A program made the translations under genes and the position numbers. This document shows positions 20,385 through 29,525 of a DNA stretch of 64,000 nt, piece after piece; the stretch's first letter is position 1, and the number at the start of each line of letters is the position of its first letter. Source of the DNA: Rhizobium sp. CC-YZS058. Lineage in GTDB: Bacteria; Pseudomonadota; Alphaproteobacteria; Rhizobiales; Rhizobiaceae. The notes below the pieces were generated by a model that saw only the letters and a program-made list of their open reading frames with translations, did no database searches and was not told where the DNA came from. The stretch covers positions 3,746,001 through 3,810,000 of the forward strand of contig NZ_JAYESJ010000001.1 in the NCBI RefSeq assembly GCF_034720595.1, in the 5' to 3' direction.

Positions 20385-21320
20385 ATGGCGAAGGCCATTT
20401 TGACGACCAAGATCGATCCGACCTATGATGATCTGCCCGAGCAGCGCTATCATTTCCCGCGCACCTATCTGCGCCAGGTCGAGGCCGCGCGCGGCGACTG
20501 GATCGTCTACTACGAGCCACGACGGCCAAGCGGCGACCTCATGAAGACAGGTGGCAAGCAGGCCTACTTCGCGACCGCCAGGATCGTCGACATTATTGAG
20601 GATCCCGCGAGAGCCGACCATTTCTATGCGCTGATCGAGGACTTCCTGCCCTTCGACCACGCCGTGCCGTTCAGGGAGGTGGACCATTATTATGAGAGCG
20701 GTCTGCGCAAGGAGGATGGCTCGACGAACAAGGGGGCCTTCGGGCGCGCCGTGCGCACCATCCCGGATGCGGAATACGACCTGATCCTGGCGGCCGGCTT
20801 CGCGCATGTGCTCGGGCGACGGGATCGAGAACGCCGGGCGCCAGATCCAGCCGAAGAAGCGCGCCTCGGCTTTGGGGACAATCCGCAGATGCCCTACGAG
20901 ATCGATAGTGTCGACCGCCGGATCATCTCCCAGGTCGTGCAGCGTCCGTTCCGGGACAGGGCCTTCTCCGCGGCGATCAAGGCGGCCTATCAGGATACCT
21001 GTGCCGTGACCGGGCTGAAGCTGATCAACGGCGGCGGCCGCTCGGAGGTTCAGGCGGCTCATATCCGCCCCGTAGCCGACCGCGGCCCCGACAGTGTCCG
21101 CAACGGTCTCGCACTCTCCGGCACCGTGCACTGGATGTTCGATCGCGGACTGATATCCGTCGATGACGATTACAGCCTGCTGATCGCCAGTGGCAGCGTT
21201 CCGGACACCATCACGCGCCTCATCAACCCGCAGCGGCGCCTGCTCGTGCCGTCACGCCCTGACGAGCGGCCGCATTCACAGTTCCTGCAGTATCACCGCG
21301 AGAGCGTGTTTAAGGGGTGA
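20385..21320 (+). CDS. HNH endonuclease with N-terminal PUA/EVE-like domain
   Basis: A 311-residue predicted restriction-type nuclease. The C-terminal HNH domain is at about residues 195-280: CAVTGLKLINGGGRSEVQAA, HIRPVADRGPD, then NGLALSGTVHWMFDRG, with the His, Asn and His of the motif. The N-terminal part (YHFPRTYLRQVEAARGDWIV, YYEPRR, GKQAYFATARI) resembles PUA-superfamily modules that read modified bases, so it may target modified foreign DNA; that is an inference. It is divergent from the protease cluster and convergent with the Mrr-like gene, with an island palindrome between the two stops. Confidence 0.8.
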   Translation: MAKAILTTKIDPTYDDLPEQRYHFPRTYLRQVEAARGDWIVYYEPRRPSGDLMKTGGKQAYFATARIVDIIEDPARADHFYALIEDFLPFDHAVPFREVDHYYESGLRKEDGSTNKGAFGRAVRTIPDAEYDLILAAGFAHVLGRRDRERRAPDPAEEARLGFGDNPQMPYEIDSVDRRIISQVVQRPFRDRAFSAAIKAAYQDTCAVTGLKLINGGGRSEVQAAHIRPVADRGPDSVRNGLALSGTVHWMFDRGLISVDDDYSLLIASGSVPDTITRLINPQRRLLVPSRPDERPHSQFLQYHRESVFKG

Positions 21321-21321
21321 T

Positions 21322-21344
21322 GGTGCGGAAATAATTTCCGCACC
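21322..21344. repeat. Island palindrome copy 2
   Basis: A perfect palindrome with 11-bp arms (GGTGCGGAAAT) around one A. It starts 2 bp after the HNH stop and ends 12 bp before the stop of the convergent Mrr-like gene. As RNA it would form a 9-bp stem with a 5-nt loop; no T-tract follows on either strand. Confidence 0.8.
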
Positions 21345-21355
21345 GCAAGCTGACC

Positions 21356-21886
21356 TTATTCCTCGCTGAAGAAATCTTCGTCCAGCCGCTTGAACTCCAC
21401 CATCCAATAGCTGCGGACGCCGACGTCGTGTTCGATCATGAGCACGGCAAGTTCCTGGCCGTCGATGAGGATGATCCGCTGCGACAGATGCTTGACGTAG
21501 TCGCGCGCGGGCTGGCTGAAGGTGGAGGTTGTGACGAAGACGCCCTTGGTGGCGCCGAGGCCGACGAGACTGCCGACGAAGCCGTTCACATCCGGGCGGC
21601 CGACGGCATTGCCGGGGGCGTAGCGCTTCGCCTGGACATAGATGCGGTTGAGGCCGAGGCGGTCCTCGTTGACGATGCCGTCGACGCCGCCGTCACCGGA
21701 GCGGCCGAGCTGGGCGGCGGCGTCCTTGTGGCTGCCGCTATAGCCCATTGCGACGAGATCGAAGACAAGCTGTTCGAAGTGGGCTGGACTGTTGGCGAGG
21801 ATGCGCTGGAGCAGTTCATCGAGCAGAGCGGCTTGCAGGACCGCATCTGCAGCGTCGGACGCACACACAGCGCGATAGGTCGGCAT
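21356..21886 (-). CDS. mrr: Mrr-like restriction endonuclease, catalytic domain only
   Basis: This 176-residue protein matches the catalytic half of Mrr, a type IV enzyme that cuts methylated DNA. The PD-(D/E)XK site is complete: FEQLVFDLVAMGY with Glu38, GRSGDGGVDG with Asp69, and YVQAKRY with Gln85-x-Lys87. The C-terminal part (GVFVTTSTFSQPARDY, IILIDGQELAVLM) is also typical. The N-terminal winged-helix target-recognition domain of full Mrr (about 300 residues) is missing, and the first 15 residues look unrelated. It is either truncated or depends on a partner. It is divergent from the C5 methyltransferase operon. Confidence 0.85.
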   Translation of the reverse strand: MPTYRAVCASDAADAVLQAALLDELLQRILANSPAHFEQLVFDLVAMGYSGSHKDAAAQLGRSGDGGVDGIVNEDRLGLNRIYVQAKRYAPGNAVGRPDVNGFVGSLVGLGATKGVFVTTSTFSQPARDYVKHLSQRIILIDGQELAVLMIEHDVGVRSYWMVEFKRLDEDFFSEE

Positions 21887-21904
21887 GTTAAGGCAGAGAC
21901 CTAT

Positions 21905-21933
21905 TCTATTTTCTACGACTGTAAGTTATAATT
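21905..21933 (+). promoter_or_regulatory. Candidate promoter of the methyltransferase operon
   Basis: A perfect -10 hexamer TATAAT (21928-21933) lies 17 bp after TTCTAT (21905-21910), a weak -35. It is about 70 bp upstream of the GTG start at 22004, in AT-rich DNA between divergent genes. Confidence 0.4.
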
Positions 21934-22003
21934 TGGGAGTAATGAAATCACGTCGTAGGCACCCTAGGCCACGACATCGGGGCGGTGAATTATTCTGACT
22001 GGC

Positions 22004-23137
22004 GTGAAACCTAAAGTGGTAGACCTATTCGCTGGCGCTGGCGGATTTTCCCTGGCCGCCGTAGAGGCCGGGTGTGAGATCGTCTTCGCGGTCGAGTTTG
22101 ATAAGAATGCCGCTACGACCTACAAAAACAATATCGGCGCGAAACATCGCAGCAAGGACGTTGTAGTTTACAATCAGGACATCACCTCGCTTAGCGCGAT
22201 CAGTCTTGCAAGGGAGCATTTCTCAGCGTTCGAATGCGATCTGCTACTGGGCGGTCCCCCATGCCAAGGCTTCTCGACCCACAGGATCAACGATGCGGGG
22301 GTTAATGATCCGCGTAATGCGTTAATCCATGACTATTTCACCTTCGTGCGCAGCCTGAGGCCAAAGGTGTTCTTAATGGAGAACGTGCCCGGCATGCTGT
22401 GGCCACGCCACAAGAACTACCTCGATGAGTTCTACAGGCAAGCGCGTGACAGTGGCTACGTTGTCCACCAGCCCCACAAACTGGATGCGCGGGACTATGG
22501 CATTCCGCAACGGCGACAGCGAGTCTTCATCCTTGGTGTTCGTAGGGACGTTGTTACGGATGGTTTTGAGTGGCCGCCAGCACCAACCCATTGCGAGCCT
22601 GAAACGGCGACGTCCACGGGGTTGAAGCCTTGGCTACCGTGCGAAACTGCGTTCGAGAACCTACCCGACGATGATGTTAATAGCGTGCACATGAACCACG
22701 GCCTCGAACTGACTGCCGCGTTCGAACGAACGCCACCGAAAGGTGGAAGTCGGAAGGATTCTGGACGAATGCTCGATTGCCACATCGGCCACGATGGGCA
22801 CCACGACGTCTACGGCCGCATCGATCCCAGCAAACCCGCCCCCACCATGACGACAGCGTGCGTCAATCCCTCCAAAGGCAGGTTCGTGCATCCGGTCCTG
22901 CATCACGGTATCACGGCCCGTCAGGCCGCACGTATTCAGACTTTTCCAGATGACTACATTTTTACTGGCGGTTTGATGGCTGCTGGCAAGCAGATCGGAA
23001 ATGCCGTCCCGGTGGCGTTCGGGCAGTGCCTCATCCAGCACATAAAGATGTTGCTCGTTCGCGATCACGCCCACCAAGATCACCAAGAGAACACCAACAT
23101 TCGGGTGAAGCCGATTGGCGAGCTGGTTGAGGCATGA
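22004..23137 (+). CDS. C5-cytosine DNA methyltransferase
   Basis: A 377-residue Dcm-type enzyme that transfers a methyl group from S-adenosylmethionine to cytosine C5. Conserved motifs in order: I DLFAGAGGFS (7-16), IV GGPPCQGFS with catalytic Cys87, VI MENVPG with Glu126, VIII IPQRRQRVFI, and X QIGNAVPVAFGQCL near the end. The target-recognition region lies between about 190 and 300. GTG start at 22004. The stop overlaps the ATG of the next gene (23134-23137), so it is the first gene of a three-gene operon with a GHKL ATPase and a receiver protein. Its partner nuclease is not obvious; Mrr and HNH genes are nearby. Confidence 0.95.
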   Translation: MKPKVVDLFAGAGGFSLAAVEAGCEIVFAVEFDKNAATTYKNNIGAKHRSKDVVVYNQDITSLSAISLAREHFSAFECDLLLGGPPCQGFSTHRINDAGVNDPRNALIHDYFTFVRSLRPKVFLMENVPGMLWPRHKNYLDEFYRQARDSGYVVHQPHKLDARDYGIPQRRQRVFILGVRRDVVTDGFEWPPAPTHCEPETATSTGLKPWLPCETAFENLPDDDVNSVHMNHGLELTAAFERTPPKGGSRKDSGRMLDCHIGHDGHHDVYGRIDPSKPAPTMTTACVNPSKGRFVHPVLHHGITARQAARIQTFPDDYIFTGGLMAAGKQIGNAVPVAFGQCLIQHIKMLLVRDHAHQDHQENTNIRVKPIGELVEA

Positions 23138-26097
23138 GGACAGTTGGCTTCAAAACCAGGGCGCGTACCGTCGATCACCTCGGACGGGAGCAGATCGCCG
23201 ACGTACCCACGGCAATCTCGGAGCTGTGGAAGAACTCTTACGACGCATACGCCCGGTCGGTGTCGTTGACCATCTTCGACGACGATCCATTGGTCGTTAC
23301 CATCGCCGACGACGGTCATGGAATGAGCGTGGATGAACTGATAGATCGCTGGTTGGTCGTCGGTACAGAATCCAAGCTTTTTGGGGATGCTCGAACAGAT
23401 GACGATCGTGATGGACTGGAGCCGAGGACGCGCCAAGGCCAGAAGGGAATCGGCCGGCTTTCATCGGCACATTTAGGTCCATTGATGCTGTTGGTGACCA
23501 AGCGCAGGCAGCACAAGATAGCTGGTGCCCTAATCGATTGGAGGCTTTTCGAGAATCCGTTCTTGATCCTTGCCGACATTGAGATACCCGTTGTCGAGTT
23601 TGACCATCCGACGGAGATCCCGGAATTCCTGCCCCTGATGGCCGAGGCGCTGCTTGAGAACGTTCTTGGCACAGGTCGGGCGGACGAGCGGTCCTCGAGG
23701 TTGATTGACGCCTGGGCCGAGTATGATCTCGCCGCGCAGGCAGAGGGTAAAGCCACGCCGTCCCATTCCATCGTGACGTCTTGCAACTCATTTAAGCTGA
23801 CCGCGGACTATATGGCGCCATGGGGCGTTTGGACTGGAGCGAGCGACAGGGGCACCGTCATGGTGGTCTCCGGCGCCAGCGACGAATTCGCGGCACTTCT
23901 GCCTGGCAACAGTCACCTGGCGACGGCGAAGGATGACAAAGCCCGATTCGAGACGACCTTAGGGAGCTTCGTAGATCCGCTCTATGATCCCGCCAGACCT
24001 GAGGTCAATGCGGCCAAGACTGACTTCGAATATGGTGTCTTCGTCTCCTCTAATGGCCAGTTGAGCAAGATCATTGGCTCGGCTGCCGAATTCAATAGAT
24101 CGCTCACAGACCGGATGGAGCACATCGTCGACGGCCGCATCGACGAGAAAGGCGTATTCAGGGGGCAAATCAAGTCCTTCGGCAAGTGGCGTAAAGTCGG
24201 AAGCGACTATGAGATCCGACCGCCAAAGGATTTCGTTCTGCCCAGCGGGACAGGGGCCTCGCTCGGGCCTGTCGACGTGTATTTCGCGACCTTTGAGCAA
24301 GAGCAGAAGAACTCCACCCACACACCAATGGAGTTCGAGTCCCTCAAACAGCACGCCTCTCCCCATGCCGGCCTGATGATATACCGAAACGGCCTGCGCG
24401 TTCTGCCCTACGGCCGCGAAGACAATGACTTCTTCGAGATCGAGAAGCGCCGAAGCAACCATGCCGGCCGTGAGTACTGGAACGCTCGACGTATCTTCGG
24501 GCGCATCGCTATCAGCAGGGAACACAACCCGAATCTTAAGGACAAAGCAGGTCGCGAAGGCTTCATCGTCAACAAGGCGGCCAAAACCCTCAAGACCCTG
24601 ATCATTAACATCCTCAGATCGTCTGCGTACGACTACTTCGGCACAAATGCCGACGACCGAGGCGCTGAACTGGCAGAGACCCAGCGCAATTTCGCCGAGC
24701 TTAAGGCCAAGGAGGCGCAGGCAAAGCTACGCCAGAAGCAGCGAAAGGAATTTCGAAAGAATCTTAGGGCTCGGACAAACAGCCTCCCATCTGTATCGGA
24801 ACGGCTGCGGGCGGATATTGCCGCAACCCGGATCGAGTTCGCAGACGACATCCCTCTCGCCCAGGAACGTCTTGAAGCGGCTCAGGCGAGTGTAGCCGAA
24901 CTGCGCTTGCCAGGCGCGCCCTCCCCGCTCGGTACCCTTGAGGACGAATACAGGACGTATCGTCGGGCGATGGCCGACCTGAACCAGATGGTCGCAGATT
25001 TCTCAACCAGCATCGCAAGCGCTGTCGAACGAATACATCCGCCGTCGCCCGAAGAGATCGTGCTCAAGCAGATCCAGCGTAACGAGGGCCAGCTCACGTC
25101 GCGTGTGACCCGCTGGTCGAAAGAGATAAGGGTGCTGCAGGACGCAGAACGCATTCGAATCGGCGATCTTGTCGCGGAGCGCAACAAGCTCCTGCGCGAG
25201 GAAACCATGCCGCTGGTCGAACAAACCGCTACTGGTAGGTTGTCTTTGACTGCGGCATCCAGAGCTGTCCTCGAGGCCAAGCATAGGATCGATGGCGAGA
25301 ACGAGCTGCTGTTCCAGAACTACATCCTTGCGCTGGAGAACCTCAAGGACAGCATCGATATACAGGCGATCGCCATCTTGGGAGGCGACGAAACCAGCGA
25401 GCTGCGCAGCACCGTCGATCGACTGAACGGGCTGGCGCAACTGGGCATAACCGTGGAGTTCCTCGACCATGAGCTCCATTCCCATGACGCACTTATCGAC
25501 GACGGTATCCAAAGACTCAGGAAGAAGCTTGGCGAGGATAAAGACCTCGAACAGTTGGCTACCGGTTACGCCGGTCTCAAGCAGATACTCGATTTCCTGG
25601 GCCCATTGCGCATGGCTGGGCGCCCGCAGCCCCGCGACCTTAGCGGCGACTACATCTACCAATACGTATCACAGTTCTTCGGTCGGATGATTGCGGCCAG
25701 CGGCATTGCATTCGTTGCTACCCCTGCATTCCGACGCTTCAGTGTTTTCGATCAGCCCTCACGATTGCTGCCGGTCTTCGTGAATCTCGTAAACAACAGC
25801 ATCTATTGGCTGATTAACGGACGCGTTGAGGATCCAGAGATTATGCTCGATGTCCGCGATGGCGAGGTGATCGTAGCCGACAATGGTCCCGGCGTAGACG
25901 AGATAGACCTCAGAAGGCTGTTCTCTTTGTTCTTCACCAGGAAAATCGAGGGCGGGCGCGGTGTGGGCCTTTATTTATCCCAGGCCAATCTCGCCGCCGC
26001 AGGACACACGATCCGTTACGTACAAGACGAGGACAGGAAGATCCTGTCTGGCGCGAACTTCGCAATGAGGTTCCGGGGGGCGAACATCGATGACTGA
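23134..26097 (+). CDS. Large ATPase with two GHKL modules and a kinase-like H-box
   Basis: A 987-residue protein. The N-terminal GHKL module is HSP90/MutL/MORC-like: N-box ISELWKNSYDAY with Asn34, G1 DDGHGM (Asp59-x-Gly-x-Gly), G2 GQKGIGRLSS near 102-110. A long charged coiled-coil region spans about 505-760. At 775-790 is VEFLDHELHSHDALI, resembling the phosphoacceptor H-box of histidine kinases (candidate His779). A second ATPase module follows: NLVNNSIYWL (Asn887/888), VADNGPGVD (Asp916), then GGRGVGLYLS. The C-terminal half therefore looks like a sensor kinase. The family is reminiscent of GHKL/MORC ATPases in restriction operons, but the kinase fusion is unusual. Overlaps both neighbours. 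Confidence 0.85.
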   Translation: MRTVGFKTRARTVDHLGREQIADVPTAISELWKNSYDAYARSVSLTIFDDDPLVVTIADDGHGMSVDELIDRWLVVGTESKLFGDARTDDDRDGLEPRTRQGQKGIGRLSSAHLGPLMLLVTKRRQHKIAGALIDWRLFENPFLILADIEIPVVEFDHPTEIPEFLPLMAEALLENVLGTGRADERSSRLIDAWAEYDLAAQAEGKATPSHSIVTSCNSFKLTADYMAPWGVWTGASDRGTVMVVSGASDEFAALLPGNSHLATAKDDKARFETTLGSFVDPLYDPARPEVNAAKTDFEYGVFVSSNGQLSKIIGSAAEFNRSLTDRMEHIVDGRIDEKGVFRGQIKSFGKWRKVGSDYEIRPPKDFVLPSGTGASLGPVDVYFATFEQEQKNSTHTPMEFESLKQHASPHAGLMIYRNGLRVLPYGREDNDFFEIEKRRSNHAGREYWNARRIFGRIAISREHNPNLKDKAGREGFIVNKAAKTLKTLIINILRSSAYDYFGTNADDRGAELAETQRNFAELKAKEAQAKLRQKQRKEFRKNLRARTNSLPSVSERLRADIAATRIEFADDIPLAQERLEAAQASVAELRLPGAPSPLGTLEDEYRTYRRAMADLNQMVADFSTSIASAVERIHPPSPEEIVLKQIQRNEGQLTSRVTRWSKEIRVLQDAERIRIGDLVAERNKLLREETMPLVEQTATGRLSLTAASRAVLEAKHRIDGENELLFQNYILALENLKDSIDIQAIAILGGDETSELRSTVDRLNGLAQLGITVEFLDHELHSHDALIDDGIQRLRKKLGEDKDLEQLATGYAGLKQILDFLGPLRMAGRPQPRDLSGDYIYQYVSQFFGRMIAASGIAFVATPAFRRFSVFDQPSRLLPVFVNLVNNSIYWLINGRVEDPEIMLDVRDGEVIVADNGPGVDEIDLRRLFSLFFTRKIEGGRGVGLYLSQANLAAAGHTIRYVQDEDRKILSGANFAMRFRGANIDD

Positions 26098-27907
26098 GTT
26101 GGCAGGGGCGCCAGCGGGGGAACCCAAGGCTACGTTTTCGGATCTGGTCAAGCAGGCGTTTATAGACCCAATTAGGTCGGTACTTATCATCGACGACCAG
26201 TATCCCACATGGGAGCAAATTTTCAGTGATGAAGGCTACGATGCCTCCGACAGGAACCGGTGGGCGCCCAAGAGCAAGATCCTGAAGGTGGTGACACAAT
26301 TCCGAAAGATGTCGCCAGCGCTGACGGTGGACATCCATGACGGCCGGCACAACGAGGAGATCGGCAGCTATCTGCACCAGTCGGACCTTCTGGTGCTTGA
26401 CTATCAGCTTGAGAAAAACGAGCCGCATGGCATCCGTGCGACGGAGATTATTGCCGATCTGCTCAAGAACAATCACTTCAATCTAGTGATGATCCACACC
26501 GCGATCGGCGATCTGGTCGATCCGTTCAACACCGTCTTGATGTCGCTTCTAACGCCATTGAGCATCTCGGATGCCAGGGCGGAAGAGGGCCAAGAATTGA
26601 TCGGAGCGTTGGAGGACAGCGGGAACGAGCGTTTTGTTAACGTTCTCGAGGATTTGGAGAACGCCCTGAGCGCGACCGCTTATATCGCGCTCCAGCGTCA
26701 TGTGCTGAATGGAGGCAAGCCAGTCGAGTTCCTGAAGTCTTCTGTGGAGTTGGCGAGGTATCGTGCCATCGCCGACGAAGCCGGTTGGAACGTCAATGAC
26801 CGCCTCAGAGTGATGGATTGGGGGATGTCATTACATAACAAGAAGGTAGCTTCCCACGAAGCATCCCCAAGGGATTTACGGTGGAGTGTTCCAGGGAACC
26901 GTCGTAAGGCATGGATTCGCACCAACGGCGGCTTCATTGCCTTTGCCGACAAGAAGAACACCGAGCTGCTGAAGATCCTCCAGGCTGCGATAGAGGATTG
27001 GCGTCCGTCTCCATCAAGACTTATGTCCTCCCGCATTCGTGCGGAGATTAGCAAGCAGGGCGCCGGCGCCGAGGACAGTGCTCTGAGCGACAAGCATGCC
27101 TATTGGCAATACTACCAAGAACTGCGCGGCGCGCCCTTGGATGCCTCGCCACTTGCGCGAAAGAATCGTCGTAAGACTTTGCTTGAGAGCCATACTGCGC
27201 GCCACACCGAACGCCTTCTCGATCTGATCGGCAAGAAGGCGGTCGAGTTCGGTTTAAAAGTGCTTGAAACGGATCCAAGCGAGGCTAATCCAAAGACCGC
27301 AGGTTTCTCCAGGCACTACGCCATCAATACTTCGGTAAAGGCGGAGCGCGATAAAGCGCGTTCGCATTACAATGCGCATATATCGACCAAGCAGCTCTCA
27401 GGCTGGCACCTTCATCCTGGACACATTTTCAGGACTGATCAGGAGATGTGGGTATGCCTATCGCCATCATGCGACTTGGTGCCGATGCAAAAGACCTCAG
27501 TCGCCGTTAGGGATTCTAGTGCAGCATCCGTAAAGCCGTTTGTGGCGGTCCGGCTCACCGAGAAAGCGACGTATTCTGGCTCCGAAGTGAACTCAAACAC
27601 GTTGATCTTCCTCAAAGAGGGAGATGCTATCAAGACGTATACTGTCTATCCGAGGGGCGGCGAGTTCGGTTCGCCCGTGTGGCGACTCTTCATGGCCGCG
27701 GATTACGGCAAGTTCGAGATTGGGGAAGACCGGACTGCCGAGCTTAACCTCAGCTACCTTTCCGGCAAGGGCCAGAAGATGCAGGTCGTACAGATAAAAG
27801 CCCGACTGTTTGGCCAGTTGAGATATGAGTACGCTTTGAATTTGATTCAGAAGTTGGGTGTCGAGTTCACTAGGATCGGTCTCGACTTCTCTGCACCAAC
27901 TGAATGA
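26090..27907 (+). CDS. Receiver-domain protein paired with the GHKL kinase
   Basis: A 605-residue protein beginning with a receiver-like domain: SVLIIDDQ with acidic Asp35-Asp36, LLVLDYQLE with candidate phosphoacceptor Asp104, and VMIHTA with the switch Thr137. This is the response-regulator layout, with an insertion before the Asp104 strand. The remaining 450 residues carry no DNA-binding domain I recognise; near the C-terminus there is a CLSPSCDLVPMQ motif, then a beta-rich segment. The start at 26090 overlaps the kinase stop by 8 bp, so the two are made together. It is plausibly the output or effector of phosphotransfer from the preceding protein. Confidence 0.75.
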   Translation: MTELAGAPAGEPKATFSDLVKQAFIDPIRSVLIIDDQYPTWEQIFSDEGYDASDRNRWAPKSKILKVVTQFRKMSPALTVDIHDGRHNEEIGSYLHQSDLLVLDYQLEKNEPHGIRATEIIADLLKNNHFNLVMIHTAIGDLVDPFNTVLMSLLTPLSISDARAEEGQELIGALEDSGNERFVNVLEDLENALSATAYIALQRHVLNGGKPVEFLKSSVELARYRAIADEAGWNVNDRLRVMDWGMSLHNKKVASHEASPRDLRWSVPGNRRKAWIRTNGGFIAFADKKNTELLKILQAAIEDWRPSPSRLMSSRIRAEISKQGAGAEDSALSDKHAYWQYYQELRGAPLDASPLARKNRRKTLLESHTARHTERLLDLIGKKAVEFGLKVLETDPSEANPKTAGFSRHYAINTSVKAERDKARSHYNAHISTKQLSGWHLHPGHIFRTDQEMWVCLSPSCDLVPMQKTSVAVRDSSAASVKPFVAVRLTEKATYSGSEVNSNTLIFLKEGDAIKTYTVYPRGGEFGSPVWRLFMAADYGKFEIGEDRTAELNLSYLSGKGQKMQVVQIKARLFGQLRYEYALNLIQKLGVEFTRIGLDFSAPTE

Positions 27908-28129
27908 TGTTCGCCGACGAACCTTCAAGCAGAGACGAAATGCCGCTTCGTAGCGCGAGGCAGATGGAAGCCTGTGCATCGATTTCTGCAGTAGCCGAGG
28001 GGAGCGACTGCCAGTCTCTGCAGCTTCGCCGTCATCCGCGCTATGAGAGCTGGCTCGGGAAATCTGCACATCGGGGATGAGTGGAGTTTCTGCCTGACTT
28101 CGGCTTAGATGCCGGGAACAGGAGAGACC

Positions 28130-28441
28130 ATGACGAGACGACTGCGCCGGAACCATAGCCCGGCTTTCAAGGCGAAGGTGGCACTTGCCGCCATCCGAGG
28201 TGAGCAGACGCTGGTGGAGTTGTCCCAGCAGTTCGATGTGCACGCCAACCAGATCAAGCAATGGAAAGACCAGCTCCTTGAGGGGGCGACGGGTGTGTTC
28301 GGCGATGAAACGAAGGCGGAGCCGTCGGGTCCGACCATCGATGTCAAAACGCTGCACGCGAAAATCGGCGAACTGACACTGGAGAACGATTTTTTATCCG
28401 GTGCGCTCGGCAAGGCGGGATTGCTGGGCGGAAAGAAATGA
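28130..28441 (+). CDS. IS3-family transposase OrfA
   Basis: A 103-residue helix-turn-helix protein with the typical IS3 OrfA pattern: RNHSPAFKAKVALAAIRGEQ, then LVELSQQFDVHANQIKQWK and a leucine-zipper-like segment (LHAKIGELTLENDFLSGAL). The ATG at 28130 has GGAGAG upstream. It overlaps orfB by 4 bp (ATGA at 28438). Confidence 0.93.
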   Translation: MTRRLRRNHSPAFKAKVALAAIRGEQTLVELSQQFDVHANQIKQWKDQLLEGATGVFGDETKAEPSGPTIDVKTLHAKIGELTLENDFLSGALGKAGLLGGKK

Positions 28442-29268
28442 TCGACCGCGAGCACAAGCTATCCGTCGTGCGCCAGGCGAAGCTTCTCGGCTTCAGCCGT
28501 GGCAGCGTCTACTATTCTCCACGTCCGGTGTCTGACGGCGATCTGGCCCTTATGCGCCGGATTGACGAACTGCATCTCGACTACCCCTTTGCCGGAAGTC
28601 GGATGTTGCAGGGGCTCTTGAGAGGAGAAGGTCTGGAGACCGGGCGACTACACGTCGCCACGCTGATGAAGAAGATGGGCATCGAGGCGATCTACCGCCG
28701 CCCGAACACCTCGAAACCGGCGCCAGGGCACAAGATTTATCCCTACCTCCTACGAAAGCTGGCAGTCACCCGGCCCAATCAGGTCTGGGCAATGGACCTG
28801 ACCTACATCCCCATGGCGCGGGGATTTGTCTATCTGTGCGCCGTCGTGGACTGGTTCAGCCGGAAGGTCTTGTCATGGCGCTTGTCGATCACGATGGAAG
28901 CAGCCTTCTGCATCGAGGCGGTGGAGGAGGCACTTGCCCGTCATGGCAAGCCGGAAATCTTCAATACCGACCAGGGATCGCAGTTCACCTCCATCGACTT
29001 CACCGCCGTGCTGAAGAGGTCGCAGATCGCCGTCTCGATGGATGGCAAGGGTGCCTGGCGAGACAATGTCTTCGTCGAGCGGCTCTGGCGTTCGATCAAA
29101 TACGAGGAAGTCTACCTCCATGCCTACAAGACTGTGTCCGAGGCACGCGCTGGCATCGGCCGATATCTGAACTTCTACAACACCAGACGCCCACATTCAT
29201 CCCTTGGCCGGCAGACGCCGGATCAGGCCTACTTTAACGCGCTGGCACCGATGATGGTGGCGGCATAA
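28438..29268 (+). CDS. IS3-family transposase OrfB (DDE integrase)
   Basis: A 276-residue catalytic subunit. The HTH_21-type N-terminus (HKLSVVRQAKLLGFSRGSVY) is followed by the rve integrase core with all three acidic residues: WAMDLTYIP, FNTDQGSQFTS and VERLWRSIKYEEV. The C-terminal YNTRRPHSSLGRQTPDQAY is standard for IS3. Frame and motifs are intact. Confidence 0.95.
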   Translation: MIDREHKLSVVRQAKLLGFSRGSVYYSPRPVSDGDLALMRRIDELHLDYPFAGSRMLQGLLRGEGLETGRLHVATLMKKMGIEAIYRRPNTSKPAPGHKIYPYLLRKLAVTRPNQVWAMDLTYIPMARGFVYLCAVVDWFSRKVLSWRLSITMEAAFCIEAVEEALARHGKPEIFNTDQGSQFTSIDFTAVLKRSQIAVSMDGKGAWRDNVFVERLWRSIKYEEVYLHAYKTVSEARAGIGRYLNFYNTRRPHSSLGRQTPDQAYFNALAPMMVAA

Positions 29269-29525
29269 TCGAGGCGGAAATCCACTTAGCAAAACGCCCG
29301 AAACTGTTCAGACAAACCGAACCACCTCTATGCGCTCCTTGGTTGATATGGTAGATTTTTAGTTCTTCAAGATGAAGTGCCGGATGGCGGAGATCGCCAG
29401 GGAGCGATGGAAAGACATGCGCGGATGCTACCTTAGGACGGGATCTGCAATCTACCTAAGTGTAGGGCAAGAATCACACCGAAGCTGAATGTCATTATAA
29501 AACAGTCGATTAAAGCGCACCGACA

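Larger units (their letters stand above)
28078..29288 (+). mobile_element. IS3-family insertion sequence
   Basis: An element of about 1.2 kb with orfA and orfB. Imperfect terminal inverted repeats: left TGAGTGGAGTTTCTGCC at 28078 and right, read inwards, TAAGTGGATTTCCGCC ending at 29288. The outermost bases and the target duplication are not clear. It sits between the receiver gene and the hipBA region. Both ORFs are intact, so it may be active. The 170 bp between the receiver gene and the left end contain nothing recognised, and the gap 29289-29525 is also empty. Confidence 0.85.

Noticed and set aside
27593..28357. A minus-strand frame spanning the receiver gene 3' end and IS3 left end
   Set aside because: It crosses an IS boundary and is antisense to two supported genes.
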